The position numbers were made by a program, and so were the translations under genes. Of a stretch of DNA of 64,000 nt, positions 26,254 through 38,102 are shown piece after piece. The notes below the pieces were generated by a model. That model did not search any database. It had not been told where the DNA came from and saw only the letters and a program-made list of their open reading frames with translations. This DNA is from Ptychodera flava (lineage: Eukaryota; Hemichordata; Enteropneusta; Ptychoderidae), in contig NC_091932.1 of the NCBI RefSeq assembly GCF_041260155.1, positions 27,582,838-27,646,837 on the forward strand, written 5' to 3'. Each line of letters opens with the position of its first letter. The stretch's first letter is position 1.

Positions 26254-29200
26254 CTGTATCCATGGAAACAGGAAACAATCAATTAGTATATGATTACATG
26301 CACTCCTGTCACCAACATTTCAGGGCCCATGAAATGGTCTTTGTCAGGATTGCATTCCTAGAGGATCTTGGACATGTTGTTTATTTCTGCAATCATTTAT
26401 TGCGCATGTATTTCACACCTCTCCCTGATAATGACAATGACATAACAGATCCATTTGTATAACATCTTTATTGAAGACGAGCACTGTAAGTTGATGGCCT
26501 GCTATCCCTGCTTTGAATATGAATAGGATTCACTACCTGGTGCTAGGCCTATCTGAAAAACCAGTAAATATGCGTCAAAAAGTGTCATCCACAAATCACA
26601 GATTTTGCAAGCTGCGTAATTTTTTTGGTTAATATACCATCACGAATACAAACATAGGGCCAAAGTCCCTGACGCTACTACAGACATGGATACAAAATCA
26701 AGTATTTCCTGACTGTATGAAATTATCTCACTAAGGTCATCCTAGGGACCTGTAAACCAAATATTAAAGCTGTCTGACCAGCAGTTTTGAAAAAACAAGC
26801 GACACAACAGTCGACAGAGCTCTGCTGTGTTATGTAGAGAATAACTTTTTGTGACACATGTATTGATGAAGAAGGTGGATATCTTTGATAGCTCATTTCA
26901 GGATGGCCTGACCAAAAATGGCAAAATTAGCTGCAAAAATACAAAATTGAAGATTTCATCATAATTTCAATATATTACATTAAGATAAAGCCTAGAAACC
27001 TGTATACCAAATATCAAAGCTATCAGATGAGTAACTTTTGAGAAAAAAATATTTTGACCAAAAATCGCAAAAATTGATCCAAAAATACAAAAATTGAAGA
27101 TTTCATCCAATTTCAATATATCACACTAAGACAACCCCTAGGAACCTGTATACCAAATATCAAAGGCATCAGACAAGTACTATTTGAGAAACACATTTTT
27201 TGACCAAAAATGGCAAAAATTGCACCGAAAATACAAAATTGCAGATTTTATCATATATTCAATTTATCATATTTAGTTTATCTGTAGGAACCTGTATACC
27301 AAATATCAAAGCTGTCAGATGAGCGGTGTTGATGAAATAAAGTTTTGACCAAAAATGACAAAAAAATTCCTTAGAAATACAGATTTGCATATTTCATCAC
27401 AATTTGAATAAATCTAAGTTGGGTTATCCCAGGGACCTGTATACCAAATAACAAAGCTGTCTGACCAGCGGTTATGAAGAAAGATTTTTTACCAAAAACG
27501 CCTTTTTGGCACTAATTTGCATATTTTCAACAATATCAAAAAATTAAAAAAACAATTTCTTAAAATCATATTTTTCATCTACACAACAAATATCAAATCA
27601 GTAAGTACTGCGGTTCTCAAGATATTTGAGTGGACGGACGCCTCACAAACGGACATACATACATACATACATACATACATACATACATACTGACGACGGA
27701 CTCCGGACGGATACCCATCCCAATAGCTTCTATAGACTAATGAAAAATGGAAGGTAAGACCAATCGTTGGCCCTTCAAAGCGCAAAAACTAAAACTTCAG
27801 GTTATGGTTCATTAATTTTGCTGTATAAGAAACTGATACCTTTTCTTAGTATGTAGTAGTCTTGCCAACACAGTGTGTTGTATTAATAAAATAAAAATAA
27901 TATATAAAATGTGCAATATTATTGTCAACAAATGATGTCTAGTCCAGACTAGAATTCAGTTTCCAAATCATTATTGGCCATTATATTACCATGCCCTGTC
28001 TGTCGCATTTTAATTGGTCGAGCTGAACCATGTGACCGACCACAAATACACAATATGGTTTGTTTATGTGCCTGTGAATATGAATAATATTGTAACATCC
28101 TAAAACGTAAATTGTAATTTGTGCAAAGATCATAATCAATCACAAAATAAAATAGAACACTTGAGGACCAAGTTTAGACAATTTTTTGGAAAAAATCTCC
28201 GGATTTGCAAAATTTTTACAGTGCACGGACTACTCACTGACAAGTTCTGGGGCCCCTTTGTCATTCGTGTGGGAAATTTTCGTAAATTTTGACTGTTTTG
28301 GGTTTCACTTTATAATAAATGGAAATAACAGACTCCCGCACAGACCATAACGTTTATTTATGGGCGCAGGCGAGAGGAAAGCCACAATTAATGGGCTCGG
28401 CGTTATTTTGGCTTCCTCTCGCCCTTGCCCATAAATAAATGTTAATGGTCAGCCCGTGGCCCGTTATTTCTATATTTCACGAATGCGGACTGTGTTGACA
28501 AGTAAGATACCGGGCCTTTCTACATGATTTACGGGGTAGAGCAAGAAATGTATGGTACAACACAATCAACAAAAGTACTAGAAATATAACAAAGTTATAT
28601 TGAGGTTTTTCGCACTTTGAAATTAAAAGACTTCAACCTTTGCTCAAATTTTCTTCAAGTAAACTCTCAATCATTCTCTTTCAAAATTAAGAATAAAAAT
28701 TGGGGGTACCGTGCAAATTTTGGTACTAGAGAAACAAAAGTACCCAATATTTAACAATATTTGAAATTCAAAATGGCCACCATCCTTGTTTTATCTCCAT
28801 GGGGGAAATAAAATTCCTGATTGTCACAAAAGTAAGTCAGTAACAACTTTATTTACTTAATAAGCTTCAAAATGAACACCCAGCAAGTGGTATATCAAAA
28901 ACTTTGAGAGTTCAAATATTTGTCCCCAAGGCAAATGGCTAATTTTAAAAATCTGCCTTTGAGTACACAGGAAATCTATGTCACCAAGACAGTGAAACGT
29001 TCCTATATCATTGTGCAGAAAACCACCAGTACTATATCCTTAAGGAGTCAGTAAAACACTTTGAAAGTAATACATCTTCCTACAACAAACAAACAAAACA
29101 ACTCACCAATCTATGGCGTGTGTGGATGTCATGTGCAATGACAATTCTGTCGGAGAGACCCTCCTCAGCCAGTCTCTTGATCAACTGAATTCTTTGTGCG

Positions 29201-32200
29201 TCAGTGAGGAAGTCGATATCATTGAAATCCCAATTTGACATCTCAAGGCCAAAGAAGTCCAACTCCAGGTATGTTCCCAGCTCTGCAAATTCTAAATACT
29301 CTTCCGGAGTGAAGAAAGTGTCTGAAAAAGGAAAACAGTCAAGTAATTATTTTGTGAACAAAAGCCCGAGCAGCTTCCACAATTAGAAAGTCTGTGGTAT
29401 GGTAAATTTGTTATCACTATAAAAACAATCCTCAACAAATAAATATCTTTATTTTCACTGATAACTGTACATGGGCAACTGCACATTGTTCTTGTAGAAG
29501 CGAATTTGAATATACCAGATGTTAAGCAACTTGTGACGTCCTTTGATTTACTATTTATGGGCAGAGTGTGCAAAATTTAAAAATCAAAAGGAAAGTAGGA
29601 AAGTGTCAATTCAGGAGACAATCCTGAGAATCCAGCATCTTGTGACCATTTCTTAATTTGAGTAAACCATGTTGTCGCAAAATTCAGTTTGCCATCGAAA
29701 AGTAAACTTCTCAAAAATTGTCAAAAGTTTCTCATTGATTTCATGAGATCCACACATAATTCCACGGTGAAATATTGACATCAGGTATAAAATGAACATG
29801 TGGGAAAACAAAACTAGAATTCTATAGAATGGTAAAAACTCTGGATTGCAGAGGTATTCACACATAAAAAGCAAATCAACTTACAGTCAAGATGTGACAT
29901 CACAGTTTTCTCACAAAGCCCCCCAGCTTCCTGGAAAATCCTCATGATGTCGTATGGGCATTCTTTGAAATCTTCTGGGTGAAATATTACCGGGCATCCA
30001 AGTTGATTCTGAGCCAATGCCACAGATTTTATGACCTTCTTCTCTACCTCTGTAATGTAGGGGAGGACAAAAATTGTAACTTTTGATGATGTTTTCATTT
30101 ATTTTTGTTTGAGAAGACATGTTCTTTATTGTTCCGTCTAAGGAATGTTGAAATATGAACCATTAGCCTTACAACCTCTGTGCATTGTGTGTAATATGCC
30201 ATGTTAACTCTTTGAGTACTGTAATTTTTCCCGCCAAAATTTCTGGGAAAAATTTTACCAATTTTTATGAATTTCTTGTCATTTGTTTTATAGTTTTTGA
30301 CCAAACAGACATAACTTTTCATTGGCTACAATTTTAGACAAAAAGTTTTTGAGATTTCAGAAAACAAATTGTCTCAATCTGGAAAAACTTGACTTTGGCA
30401 CTCAAAGGTTTAATTAATGTTGAGAAGTGAATTCTAGTCTAGACTAAAATTCTTAGTTGAAGCAAAACGACAATTCTGTCACAAGATGATGACAGCCCTA
30501 CAGATACAAGACAGAAGGAGAGTGACACAGGAAAGGAAGACAATTTAAATCAACAACTAGGGATCAATTTTGACATCTGCAACATTTCTGACGAAAGTAT
30601 GTCTGGGGAGAAACTATAATCTTTCCAAGAAATTTGATGTGGTTAACACACTGCAGTTACTTCCTCTCAAAATATACTTCCAGAACATTTAATATTTTGA
30701 TGAATTTCACAAGGCAATTAGCACAGTAATGTGTTTCCATGGGTCGTATTTTTAATCAGCGTATCTGTTGGGATGCATGGCAGTTTTTACAATGGTTGCA
30801 ATTCTGGGCTTTGAACATGAAAGTCCAATCTCCTTGCTTCAAGCTGTAAAAACGTTTCACTCATTGCCTATTCATGATTCAAATGAAAAACCTAACACTT
30901 ATCCCTAAACTCTCCAAAGTGGTCATTCTCAGGTTTACATCAATGCCACAGTTGACTCAGCATAACACAGACATATGAATATTTCGACTGCAAGTAACCT
31001 GGACTTATTATTATTTAAATACTGTCTTGTTTAAAGGAAAAAACATGACATATACCTTATATCAAGTTGAAACATACTGTTTAGCATTATGCTATTGTTG
31101 TGGAGACCTGTGGATTGTATTGTGTGTTCAAGTATAGTACTGTAACAGTCTTTCTTTGTTTCACAAAAATGTTGTATGTGGGTCACCATGTTTTGCAAGT
31201 TGTGGTAGTAGTGTACCCCTCAGTTAGAGTGCCACCACTGAATTGAAAGTGGCTCAAGCCAAACCCATCATCCCATTCCCACATGCCTTATGCATCAGTC
31301 TTATTCACCACAAAAACACAACAGAATTGAACCAAAAATGTGGCGAAGACAATGGTAGGATTGAAATCTGATCTGTCATTGGATTACAACTTGCCACTTC
31401 ACCAATCACACCACACCTTACATCAATCCCATCAGCACCTTAAATAGTAGAATTAAAATCTGACCTGTCATTGGATGACAGCTTGCCACTTCACCAATCA
31501 CACCACACCTTAAATCAGTCCCATCAGCACCTTCCATGATATCTCTAACCAACATGGCTGATATTTCTTCCTTACTTTTCTGGTTCAAACTCAATATGAT
31601 TTCTTTGTCTGCTTCCAAAAGCAACTCAGCACCTGGCAAATAAAATCCTAAATAAAAGACAAAATCAAATATGAAAATTGTGAAAATTTCCATCTTGCAA
31701 CTTTATTTTCTAGAGATTTTTAAAGCACTTCGTAACTGTAACTTTTGATCTTTTTTTCACTATTTTGGTTTTTTACGTCAACTGGAAGTTCTTGTTCTAC
31801 ACTTTAAACCATGTTGACAATATACTATTTTAATAGGTTGTCAACACAGCTTCTATATGTGTAAAATGCACTGTTATTATTCACATTTGAATTCTAGTCT
31901 GGATCAGAGTTCACTTCTTAATACAGTCTACACATGTACAGGCTGAGTTTGCAAGCTGAATACTGTGTATCTCAACATGCTTTTGGGAGTAGAACAAGAA
32001 ACTGTAGCTGACGTTAAAATAAAAAATAGTGAAAAAATCATCCAAAATTACAGCTACAGGTAGTTTAATATTTAAGGCCATGGGACTTATACCCATGGGC
32101 AGTGTAGCGTCAGCTCATCCCATTACTTTGCATGTTGAAGTACCGGATGATGCTGCTGTACTGTCTTTTTTGTTGACACTTTCAAAAAAGACTTGGTTAC

Positions 32201-34992
32201 AGAAGCCATTTCGTAAAGTGCATTCAAAAAGCAGTGCCATTGTTATTATTCTAAAAGCAGTGTACCATTATTCTAAGGCATCGAGAAAGTGAAAGTTATT
32301 TTTCACCAAGAACTTTAAAATGAACCGCCACAAGTGGTATATCAGAAAATAATTGTAAAAGTTTGAGAGTCCGAATGTCTGTCCCCGAGGTGCACTCTAC
32401 ATTAAAGGGACATAAGCTGTAACTTGTGGCAAGTTTTTCAATATTCTGCTTCTGTATATCAATTACCGTGTCTGACCCAAATCTGTTTGTCATGCTGGAA
32501 TTTTGAGTATTCTTTTTGTCAACACAGCTTGTATGTGCGTAGTGATCATTGTTTATTGTTTATTATAATATGTTCGGCTGGAATCCGGCAATCTGATTGG
32601 CTGGAGCCGGGGTTTATATTCTCTACAAGAAGACCTGCGTGCCGCCAATCTCCACCGCAGAGTTCTTATCGGCGTGTCTTTCCCACAATTGCTTGCGCTG
32701 TTGCGCGATAAGAACTCTGGTTCGAGAGTGGCGCGCCGCGTAACATGTTTGAGCTCACACAAATTTCGAACGCCAACTTGAGAGTTCAACGCGCCGTAAT
32801 GTCGAACAAGTCTATGGCTTCAGATTGTTTTTGATCGTTAAATTTTAGGCTAGTGCAGCTTGACGAACCAAAATATGAAGAGTTTCTGTAAGCAGCGGAG
32901 TCTGTGTAACAACACCACAATTTTTTAAAGTTTTATGAGCGTTTTTTTTTTAAAGAAAAAATTCTTCAAGTTCGATGTCTAATCGCGATATCGATGCGTT
33001 GCGTAACCGTAGTTTATGACTGCAACTGTGCACGCGAGTGCGTTCTGAAACGTTCTTTTTTAGAGTTTGTATGACGCTTGGCGCTCCTGAACTGTTGTGC
33101 CAACTTCGGCCCTAAAAATAACGAAATTGTCCACTTGTATTTAACTTCATCATATAATAATGAGGTTATAAACTCGGGTATTTGGTTGCTGATATAAGAC
33201 CTCTGGGGTGAAAATTAGCATATTTGGGTGAAATAATCACCTCGCTTCGCTCGGTGATTATTTCCCGCCAAATATGCTAATTTTCAGCCCAGAGGTCTTA
33301 TATCCGCAACCAAATACCCTCGCTTGCCGTTTATAACCTCTAATAAATGAATTCTACTCCGGACTTGAGTCCAATTTTCAACAATAACAATTTAGATTAT
33401 ACTCATATAGGTTGTGTTGATATGCTAAATACTTGACATTAAATTACAGTTTACGGACTCAATGCAGAAAGTGTATAGGGAAACCACAAAACAAAAGTTC
33501 TGAAAAAATAGCCTAAAGATACAGCTTATAGAGCTTTAAAAGGGTAGTAATTATCAAAATGTGTCACCTGTTCCTGATATGATGTTGATTCCTGATGATT
33601 CTGACATCTCTTTCAGTTTCTTGATGTTGCGACAAATGCCTATGGTTGTACACTCAACTATGGAATTGCCACCATTTTGTTTCAAGTATTTTAGGTCCTC
33701 CAAGACAGCTTCAAACCAATCTTGGCCAAAAAGCCTTAAGTTTTCCATATTGCTGTAGCTGTAACAGTGTGATAGAATTAATGGAGCTCTTGTAATTGTG
33801 TAAGCATTGACATTTTCCTAATCAGGTCACGAGGTTTGTGAAACTTTACCAAGTAATATTAAACATTAAGCTTTCTGAGGCCAACAAGAAATTCCTGTAG
33901 TCTCCAAGTATCAGGGGCAAGTAAGGCTAAAACGCTTACATGTAATATGGTGAGTACTAACCTTAATAGCATGGTTTGTTTGTCAATTTTGTCTCAATCA
34001 TGCTGAAAGGAAAGCAACGGACTGACAACATATAGCAAAATTTCCACAAGAACTAATGTGATACTGTAGCTGATGGTTTCGGGTTGCTGAATAACCTGGT
34101 TAGTCATTTTGTACACAAAAATATCTTCCTACTGTGAAAAGTCATGCCCATCTTTCCACCTACAGCAAATACTGAGTAAATGATAAAATAAAAAAAAATT
34201 CATTCTTCAAAGCAAGATGTTATAACCATACTGATGGAAGGAAGTGGTGTGTGTGTCTACTTACGGGTGTTGTTTGACCCACCATGCATTTTGCAAAGTC
34301 AGTGGTTCATTGGCTATTTGGGTCACCGGTTCTTTATCGACATCGGTGAAAGCACGTTCATAGTTCATCACGACATGTTCATGTGTGTACGTTGTTCCCA
34401 GTTCTTCAGGTGTTATCGGACCAGTGACTGGGGAGTAAAGTGTGCAGTGATCATATTGGTTAGTTGGTTAGTTCACAGTACCTCTGAGGACAGTGAGGTT
34501 AATTTTTGTACTGAAATGCAGACACCAGGTGGCTGCAGTTTCGTAGCCCCCCAACTCTCCTTGAAGGTTTTTTTTGTGTCGGATTTTCAAGGGGAGTTGC
34601 GGGTCTACGAAACTCCAGCAAGACATCAGGCTGTCCGCCAGTATTGGTACAGGTAGCCCTGCGTGCGATGCTGTTTATTCCCCCCCCCCCCCCCCCCCGG
34701 CGTTACACGGTCTCCCAACCACGTGGGAGGCCGTTTGAGGCAGGGAACGCACAGCGTCGTACGCAGGGCTATAGAGGATAACATCCAAAAATATGTAAAT
34801 ATATAAGACAACCAACCAACAACTCCAGGCAAAACCTCGAGCTACTGTATGCTAAAGTATATCACCTTGGACGTGGCCATGGGACACTGACGCTGTGACA
34901 GTGCAAGTCCCCGAAGGTTCCCAAAGCCGGTCTTGCCACTAAATCTTACCTGTGAGGATTTTTCCTGAAAGAGACTCATCTAAAGAGGTCAT
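26119..34992 (-). CDS. PTER: Phosphotriesterase-related protein (PTER), complete, 7 exons
   Basis: Joined on the - strand: 34992-34950, 34427-34265, 33758-33568, 31647-31465, 30049-29885, 29321-29107, 26253-26119. The sum is 1095 nt, 364 aa plus stop; vertebrate PTER is about 350 aa. It belongs to the metal-dependent amidohydrolase (TIM-barrel phosphotriesterase) superfamily. Expected metal ligands are present: THEH (H30, H32), GVIGEV (E185, in the place of the carbamylated lysine of bacterial phosphotriesterase), IFHPED (H217), MSHLD (H246) and AHDIH (D313). The C-terminus ends RRWLTFK like the vertebrate protein. Mammalian PTER has been linked to N-acetyltaurine hydrolysis; whether that holds here is inference. 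No signal peptide is visible, so it is probably cytosolic. The start ATG at 34992 aligns with the usual family start. Introns carry many repeats. Confidence 0.95.
26640..27745 (-). mobile_element. Tandem-repeat mobile element 2 (core ~146 bp)
   Basis: Within PTER intron 6. On the - strand it starts TAGTCTATAGAAGCTATTGG near 27745. A (TATG)n microsatellite (27655-27690) follows, then a CCGTCC run and the motif cttgagaaccgcagtactta. Core repeats marked by cctgtataccaaatatcaaa occur near 26750, 26997, 27142, 27289 and 27434 (on +). Spacing is 145-147 bp, apart from one gap of 247. The left boundary is approximate. Confidence 0.65.
27655..27690. repeat. (CATA)n microsatellite
   Basis: About nine CATA units lie inside element 2. 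Confidence 0.95.
28319..28473. mobile_element. 155-bp foldback MITE in PTER intron 6
   Basis: Left arm GAAATAAC...gaccataacgtttatttatg and gcgagaggaaagcca pair with tggcttcctctcgc, cataaataaatgttaatggtc and GTTATTTC. Arms are about 60 bp around a short loop. Confidence 0.75.
28617..28943. mobile_element. TTAA MITE, copy 4 (degraded ends)
   Basis: Homologous to 17510-17822: attaaaagacttcaac, attgggggtaccgtgcaaat, tatttgaaattcaaaatggc and tatttgtccccaaggc. The terminal TTAAGGTAG is no longer recognisable. Lies in PTER intron 6. Confidence 0.55.
29107..29321 (-). CDS. PTER: PTER exon 6 (catalytic Asp)
   Basis: The acceptor is cctttttcAG and the donor GTGAGT. It encodes the segment from [20 protein letters not shown] through [12 protein letters not shown] to [14 protein letters not shown]313 in AHDIH is the expected last metal ligand or general base. 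Confidence 0.94.
29885..30049 (-). CDS. PTER: PTER exon 5 (two His ligands)
   Basis: The acceptor is ctacattacAG and the donor GTAAGT. It encodes [40 protein letters not shown] and TVMSHLD. It supplies H217 and H246 of the metal centre. Confidence 0.94.
30204..30413. mobile_element. 210-bp foldback MITE (TTAACTCTTTGAG)
   Basis: It begins TTAACTCTTTGAGTAC and ends GGCACTCAAAGGTTTAA. The inverted termini resemble the small hairpin at 21813-21892. Lies in PTER intron 4. Confidence 0.6.
31357..31448 (-). pseudogene. Duplicated 3' half of PTER exon 4 with broken donor
   Basis: A 92-bp direct duplication lies just downstream of PTER exon 4. Its copy reads [20 protein letters not shown], versus [20 protein letters not shown] in the true exon. 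The donor GT of the exon is GA in the copy, and 92 is not a multiple of 3, so it should not be used as an in-frame exon. It is a partial exon relic. Confidence 0.85.
31465..31647 (-). CDS. PTER: PTER exon 4 (bridging Glu)
   Basis: The acceptor is tttatttAG and the donor GTCAGA. It encodes [10 protein letters not shown]...[26 protein letters not shown]185 in GVIGEV is the expected metal-bridging acid. The 3' half of this exon is duplicated immediately downstream (see the repeat at 31357-31448). Confidence 0.94.
32300..32406. mobile_element. TTAA MITE, copy 5 (3' third only)
   Basis: A truncated copy with cacaagtggtatatcag, agtttgagagtccgaatgtc and tgtccccgaggtgcactctac. Matches the right end of the 17510-17822 copy. 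Lies in PTER intron 3. Confidence 0.6.
32572..32790. other. CpG-rich segment with inverted repeat in PTER intron 3
   Basis: The segment has local GC and CpG enrichment relative to its surroundings. Inside it, agagttcttatcg (about 32657) pairs with cgataagaactct (about 32706). It could be a transposon remnant or a regulatory CpG patch; nothing decides between them. Confidence 0.35.
33161..33342. mobile_element. ~182-bp near-perfect foldback MITE
   Basis: Left arm gaggttataaac, tatttggttgctgatataag, acctctggg pairs with cccagaggtcttatatc, gcaaccaaata and gtttataacctc. A short ccgagcgaagcgagg-type central hairpin completes it. Lies in PTER intron 3, about 225 bp from exon 3. Confidence 0.8.
33568..33758 (-). 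CDS. PTER: PTER exon 3
   Basis: The acceptor is ctgttacAG and the donor GTGACA. The 191-nt exon continues the proline codon and encodes [31 protein letters not shown] and INIISGTG. These are strands 2 and 3 of the barrel. The GG(N/A)xxVExTTxGI block is typical of PTER and phosphotriesterases. Confidence 0.94.
34265..34427 (-). CDS. PTER: PTER exon 2 (HxH metal site)
   Basis: The acceptor ctccccAG and donor GTAAGT are both canonical. It encodes the first beta-strand region, with [12 protein letters not shown], whose two histidines bind the binuclear metal centre. It ends NAWWVKQHP with the proline codon split. Confidence 0.93.
34537..34614. mobile_element. 78-bp hairpin element
   Basis: AGTTTCGTAG...aactctccttgaa pairs with ttcaaggggagtt...CTACGAAACT around a T-rich loop. 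Lies in PTER intron 1. Confidence 0.7.
34654..34771. mobile_element. 118-bp TA-flanked MITE with C-run
   Basis: TAGCCCTGCGTGCGATGCTG and the end cAGCGTCGTACGCAGGGCTA form inverted termini of about 20 bp. The interior has a poly-C run (34680-34698) and a ccacgtggg palindrome. Lies in PTER intron 1. Confidence 0.75.
34950..34992 (-). CDS. PTER: PTER exon 1 (start codon)
   Basis: It encodes [14 protein letters not shown] plus one base of the next codon, followed by donor GTAAG. LSGKILTV matches the N-terminal LSGKVQTV-type start of PTER proteins. Reading continues open upstream to a possible acceptor at 35035, so a longer N-terminus is conceivable. Confidence 0.85.
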
Positions 34993-35034
34993 CGTTACAT
35001 CATATTCATGGTCGTTTGGAATCACAGACTTCAG
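34950..35034 (-). other. PTER: Possible extended form of PTER exon 1
   Basis: The frame of exon 1 stays open upstream of the ATG for 14 further codons (LKSVIPNDHEYDVT) to a tttgttgtgtgtAG acceptor-like site at 35035. It could splice in phase 0 to the open exon at 38195-38103. If so, a 409-aa N-terminally extended isoform would exist. The acceptor is only moderately pyrimidine-rich, so this is inference. Confidence 0.3.
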
Positions 35035-35670
35035 CTACACACAACAAACTCAGTCAAAGTTGAACGTGCTGAACGTGTGAGGCCGATTGCCTCAGTTGGC
35101 GCAAAACAAATTGCTTACTAACAGGTGACCTGTCAGGTGACCTATTTCGGTCGATACTATTTGTACAACGGGATTTAAGATGGGCGGACGGTAATAAAAG
35201 ATATTTGACTGCAACCACCGACTTACTTAGCCTCATCATGCTGAAATCATGCACTGTCCAGTCCTCATGGTTTGGCTGGACCAGCATGAACAACAGTCGT
35301 GAGCGACAATCCCTACCTGAAGTAATGGACGATTCCATCACTTGTTACCCAAGTCAGGCAGCAGAGATGATGTTGCATGAATATTTCCGAATGTTGACCG
35401 TCACACAGACTTTGTTATTCCGTGATTATTCCACAGGATATTAAAACTATCAACGGAGAAAACAGAGAAACTGCCAATGTTAGTACACAGAAAAGAAACC
35501 AATTGTTTAAAGTGTAATGTTTTTGGAGCAGTCATTTGGTCTAGACCTATCATTTGGTCATGAGAATATCGGCAATGGCAAACAATGCAAATTACATAAA
35601 CATTATGATCTCGAGAAAACTACCGAAAGTTTGCTTTTGGAGGTGCCCTAGCAGAGTGTAAACACACTTT

Positions 35671-36611
35671 AGGTACCGTTCAGTTTTTACGGCCGGGGGG
35701 GGGGGCCGGCAAAATCCAGGGGGGTCATCATAATTTTGGAATCCGCAAAGGGGGGGTCATCGCTTTTTCACTGGTAGGAAAGGGGGGTCACCACATTTTC
35801 AAAAACATAATACCAACAATAAAGTTCACTTTATGCCATGGCCATGATCGACCCTCTTTACCGGCGGGCCGCCTTCGGCGGCCACTACAATAAATATACT
35901 GGTACATTATGTATTACCCATGACCCTCTTAACGGGCAGACGCCTTTGGCGGCCCACTCCAATTAGGTTTACTTCATGCAATGGCCATGATTGACCCTCT
36001 TTACCGGCGGGCCGCCTGCGGCGGCCCACTACAATAAATTGACTTTATTCCCAATTGAAGCCGCGGCTTGTATTAGAAACATTTTTGAGGGACCCCTGGG
36101 ATCACGCACTGAATAATGGCAATGGCCGCGCGCCTTCAGCGGCCCTGTCCAGTAAAGTCTACTTTATGCAATAGCCATGATCGACCCTCTTTACCGGCGT
36201 GCCACCTTTGGTGGCCCACTAGAATAAAGTTGACTTTACGTAATGGCCCATGACCCTCTTAACCGGATGGCTGCCTTGTCCATGGACATGAGTTGTCTAT
36301 GGAAATGAAGTTAAAAATTGCCTTACAGTCGTCCTAATTAACAGACGTTTCAATGGATGTGGCTGAGAAGTTTGTGCACTGGCATCGAATAAAGAGCGCC
36401 GCATACCGGAGTTCAAATCCAAACCATGCGGGTAAATTTGACATATGGGTTTTGGTATTTTTCAGGGGGGGGTCATCAATTTTTTTCTTCTGACAAAGGG
36501 GGGGTCATCTTTTTTTCACAAAAAATGCAGGGGGGGTCTATATTTTTTTGAACACCGGCGACAAGATTTTGCCGCCCCCCCCCCAGGCCGTAAAAACTGA
36601 ACGCTCCCTTA
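35671..36611. mobile_element. 0.94-kb foldback element with internal GC-hairpin tandem repeats
   Basis: Termini CGTTCAGTTTTTACGGCC and GGCCGTAAAAACTGAACG are followed inward by G-runs and ggggggtcatc motifs. The centre holds about six units with gaccctctttaccggcgg and the palindrome GCCGCCTTCGGCGGC, plus tttatgcaatggccatga (35.8-36.25 kb). No coding capacity. Confidence 0.75.
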
Positions 36612-38102
36612 GAAAGAGTTCGAGGTCATCAAATAAATCCGGCCCACAAGAAAATTACTTCAAAAAGATGAATTTCTGTCCGACTCGGTTTTAATGAAAC
36701 TTAGTTTTGAAACTCATTGTACATTGATCTTGCTGATGATTTAAAGTTTCCAGTTCAAATTGTTAGCAAAATGTTCGCAACAGAGAGAAAGTTTCTTTGA
36801 CGTACTCTTAAATGTATTGTATTTAATCCACCTAAAGATATATTGTTTCATAAAATTTGCGGAAAAGATTTCAAATTCACAATTTCAAAAGCATCGTCAT
36901 AATGTCAATTGTACAGAATTATTCATGAAAATCCCCCAAAATCTTCAAAATTAATTCAAGCTTTAGCATCAACCAGATCAGACAGAAAACATCACACTGT
37001 AACATACCTTGTAAGGTCAGAGAAAACAGTAATTGTTCTTCTGACTTGTTTAGCATAACGAAAAAGCAAAATCTTACACTAGTTTTATTGTAATTAATGA
37101 TTATGGGTCTAGATATTACAACTTTTCGCGATAATAAGGGCATTTCGACCTACAGACAGTGTTGACAGGACAATTTCTTAGCATTTTGAAAGAGACTTAA
37201 GGGCTCCATAAGGAATGCGGAAGTACATAGTTGCCTTGTTTCAAAATTAAAAAGTTCCAAATAATCTAAAGTAGGAGGGCGATTCCGAGGAACAATTCAA
37301 ATTATTCTTAGTGGCCTGTGCATTATTCTTACCGGTTCACTCAGCTTTGCGTCGACTGTGTGTGATGGAATTACACCTGATTGTCATATTTCCGGACAGT
37401 CAAGTTTGACTTGTAGCCTTTGCTGACAAGGGATTTCAAATTAAAGGTGATCTTGACTTTCGCAACCACCTGCGTTCGTGGGCTGGGTAGTCTGCTTGAT
37501 CGACCGATCGTCTGCTCGATCGATTGATCGCATACTCGTTGCTCTGCCTTCTGCCGCAACTAAAATATACTTTGCTTAGTTTCCATTATTAGACCGAATG
37601 ACACTTTATCCCCTCCGATCACTGCAAGCTCTTCATTCAAAACGCTGTTAAAATCTCCTATTAGAATGTATTATCATTGTTGTCAGATTTTTCTATCCAA
37701 TAAAGAAGAAGGGGTGAAAAAGTTCAGATTCTTTCTCTAAATTTGTTTGGGGGATACACTTTGCAAAGCCGGCATTTCCCCAACAATTTTTAAGAAAACA
37801 AGGTATCGATCCCTTTGTCATCCCGACTGCTCTTACAACAAATTACATTCTTATTCAAATTTTTCATCAGTCACATTGTTATCCTGAGGCTCGAAATATT
37901 GTGAGCCTTATAAATTACGAATTAACCATCATGACTTCATGACTTTTCTATTTCTTGAAGCATTTCTTCACCTATGTAGATTGTCTCTTGTAAAATAAGT
38001 ATTTGTGGGATTTTTTTCCTCTGCGCCACTGAAATATCTGTTGTCGTTTTTGGAAACCTCGCAATCCTCTAAATTCAGTACCAAGAAATAAAAATTACTT
38101 AC

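Noticed and set aside
29652..29874. Extra PTER exon between exons 5 and 6
   Set aside because: Exon 5 to exon 6 joins perfectly in phase and sequence; the frame here has no family similarity.
34234..34656. 140-codon frame on the + strand
   Set aside because: Antisense to PTER exon 2, which explains the absence of stops over most of its length.
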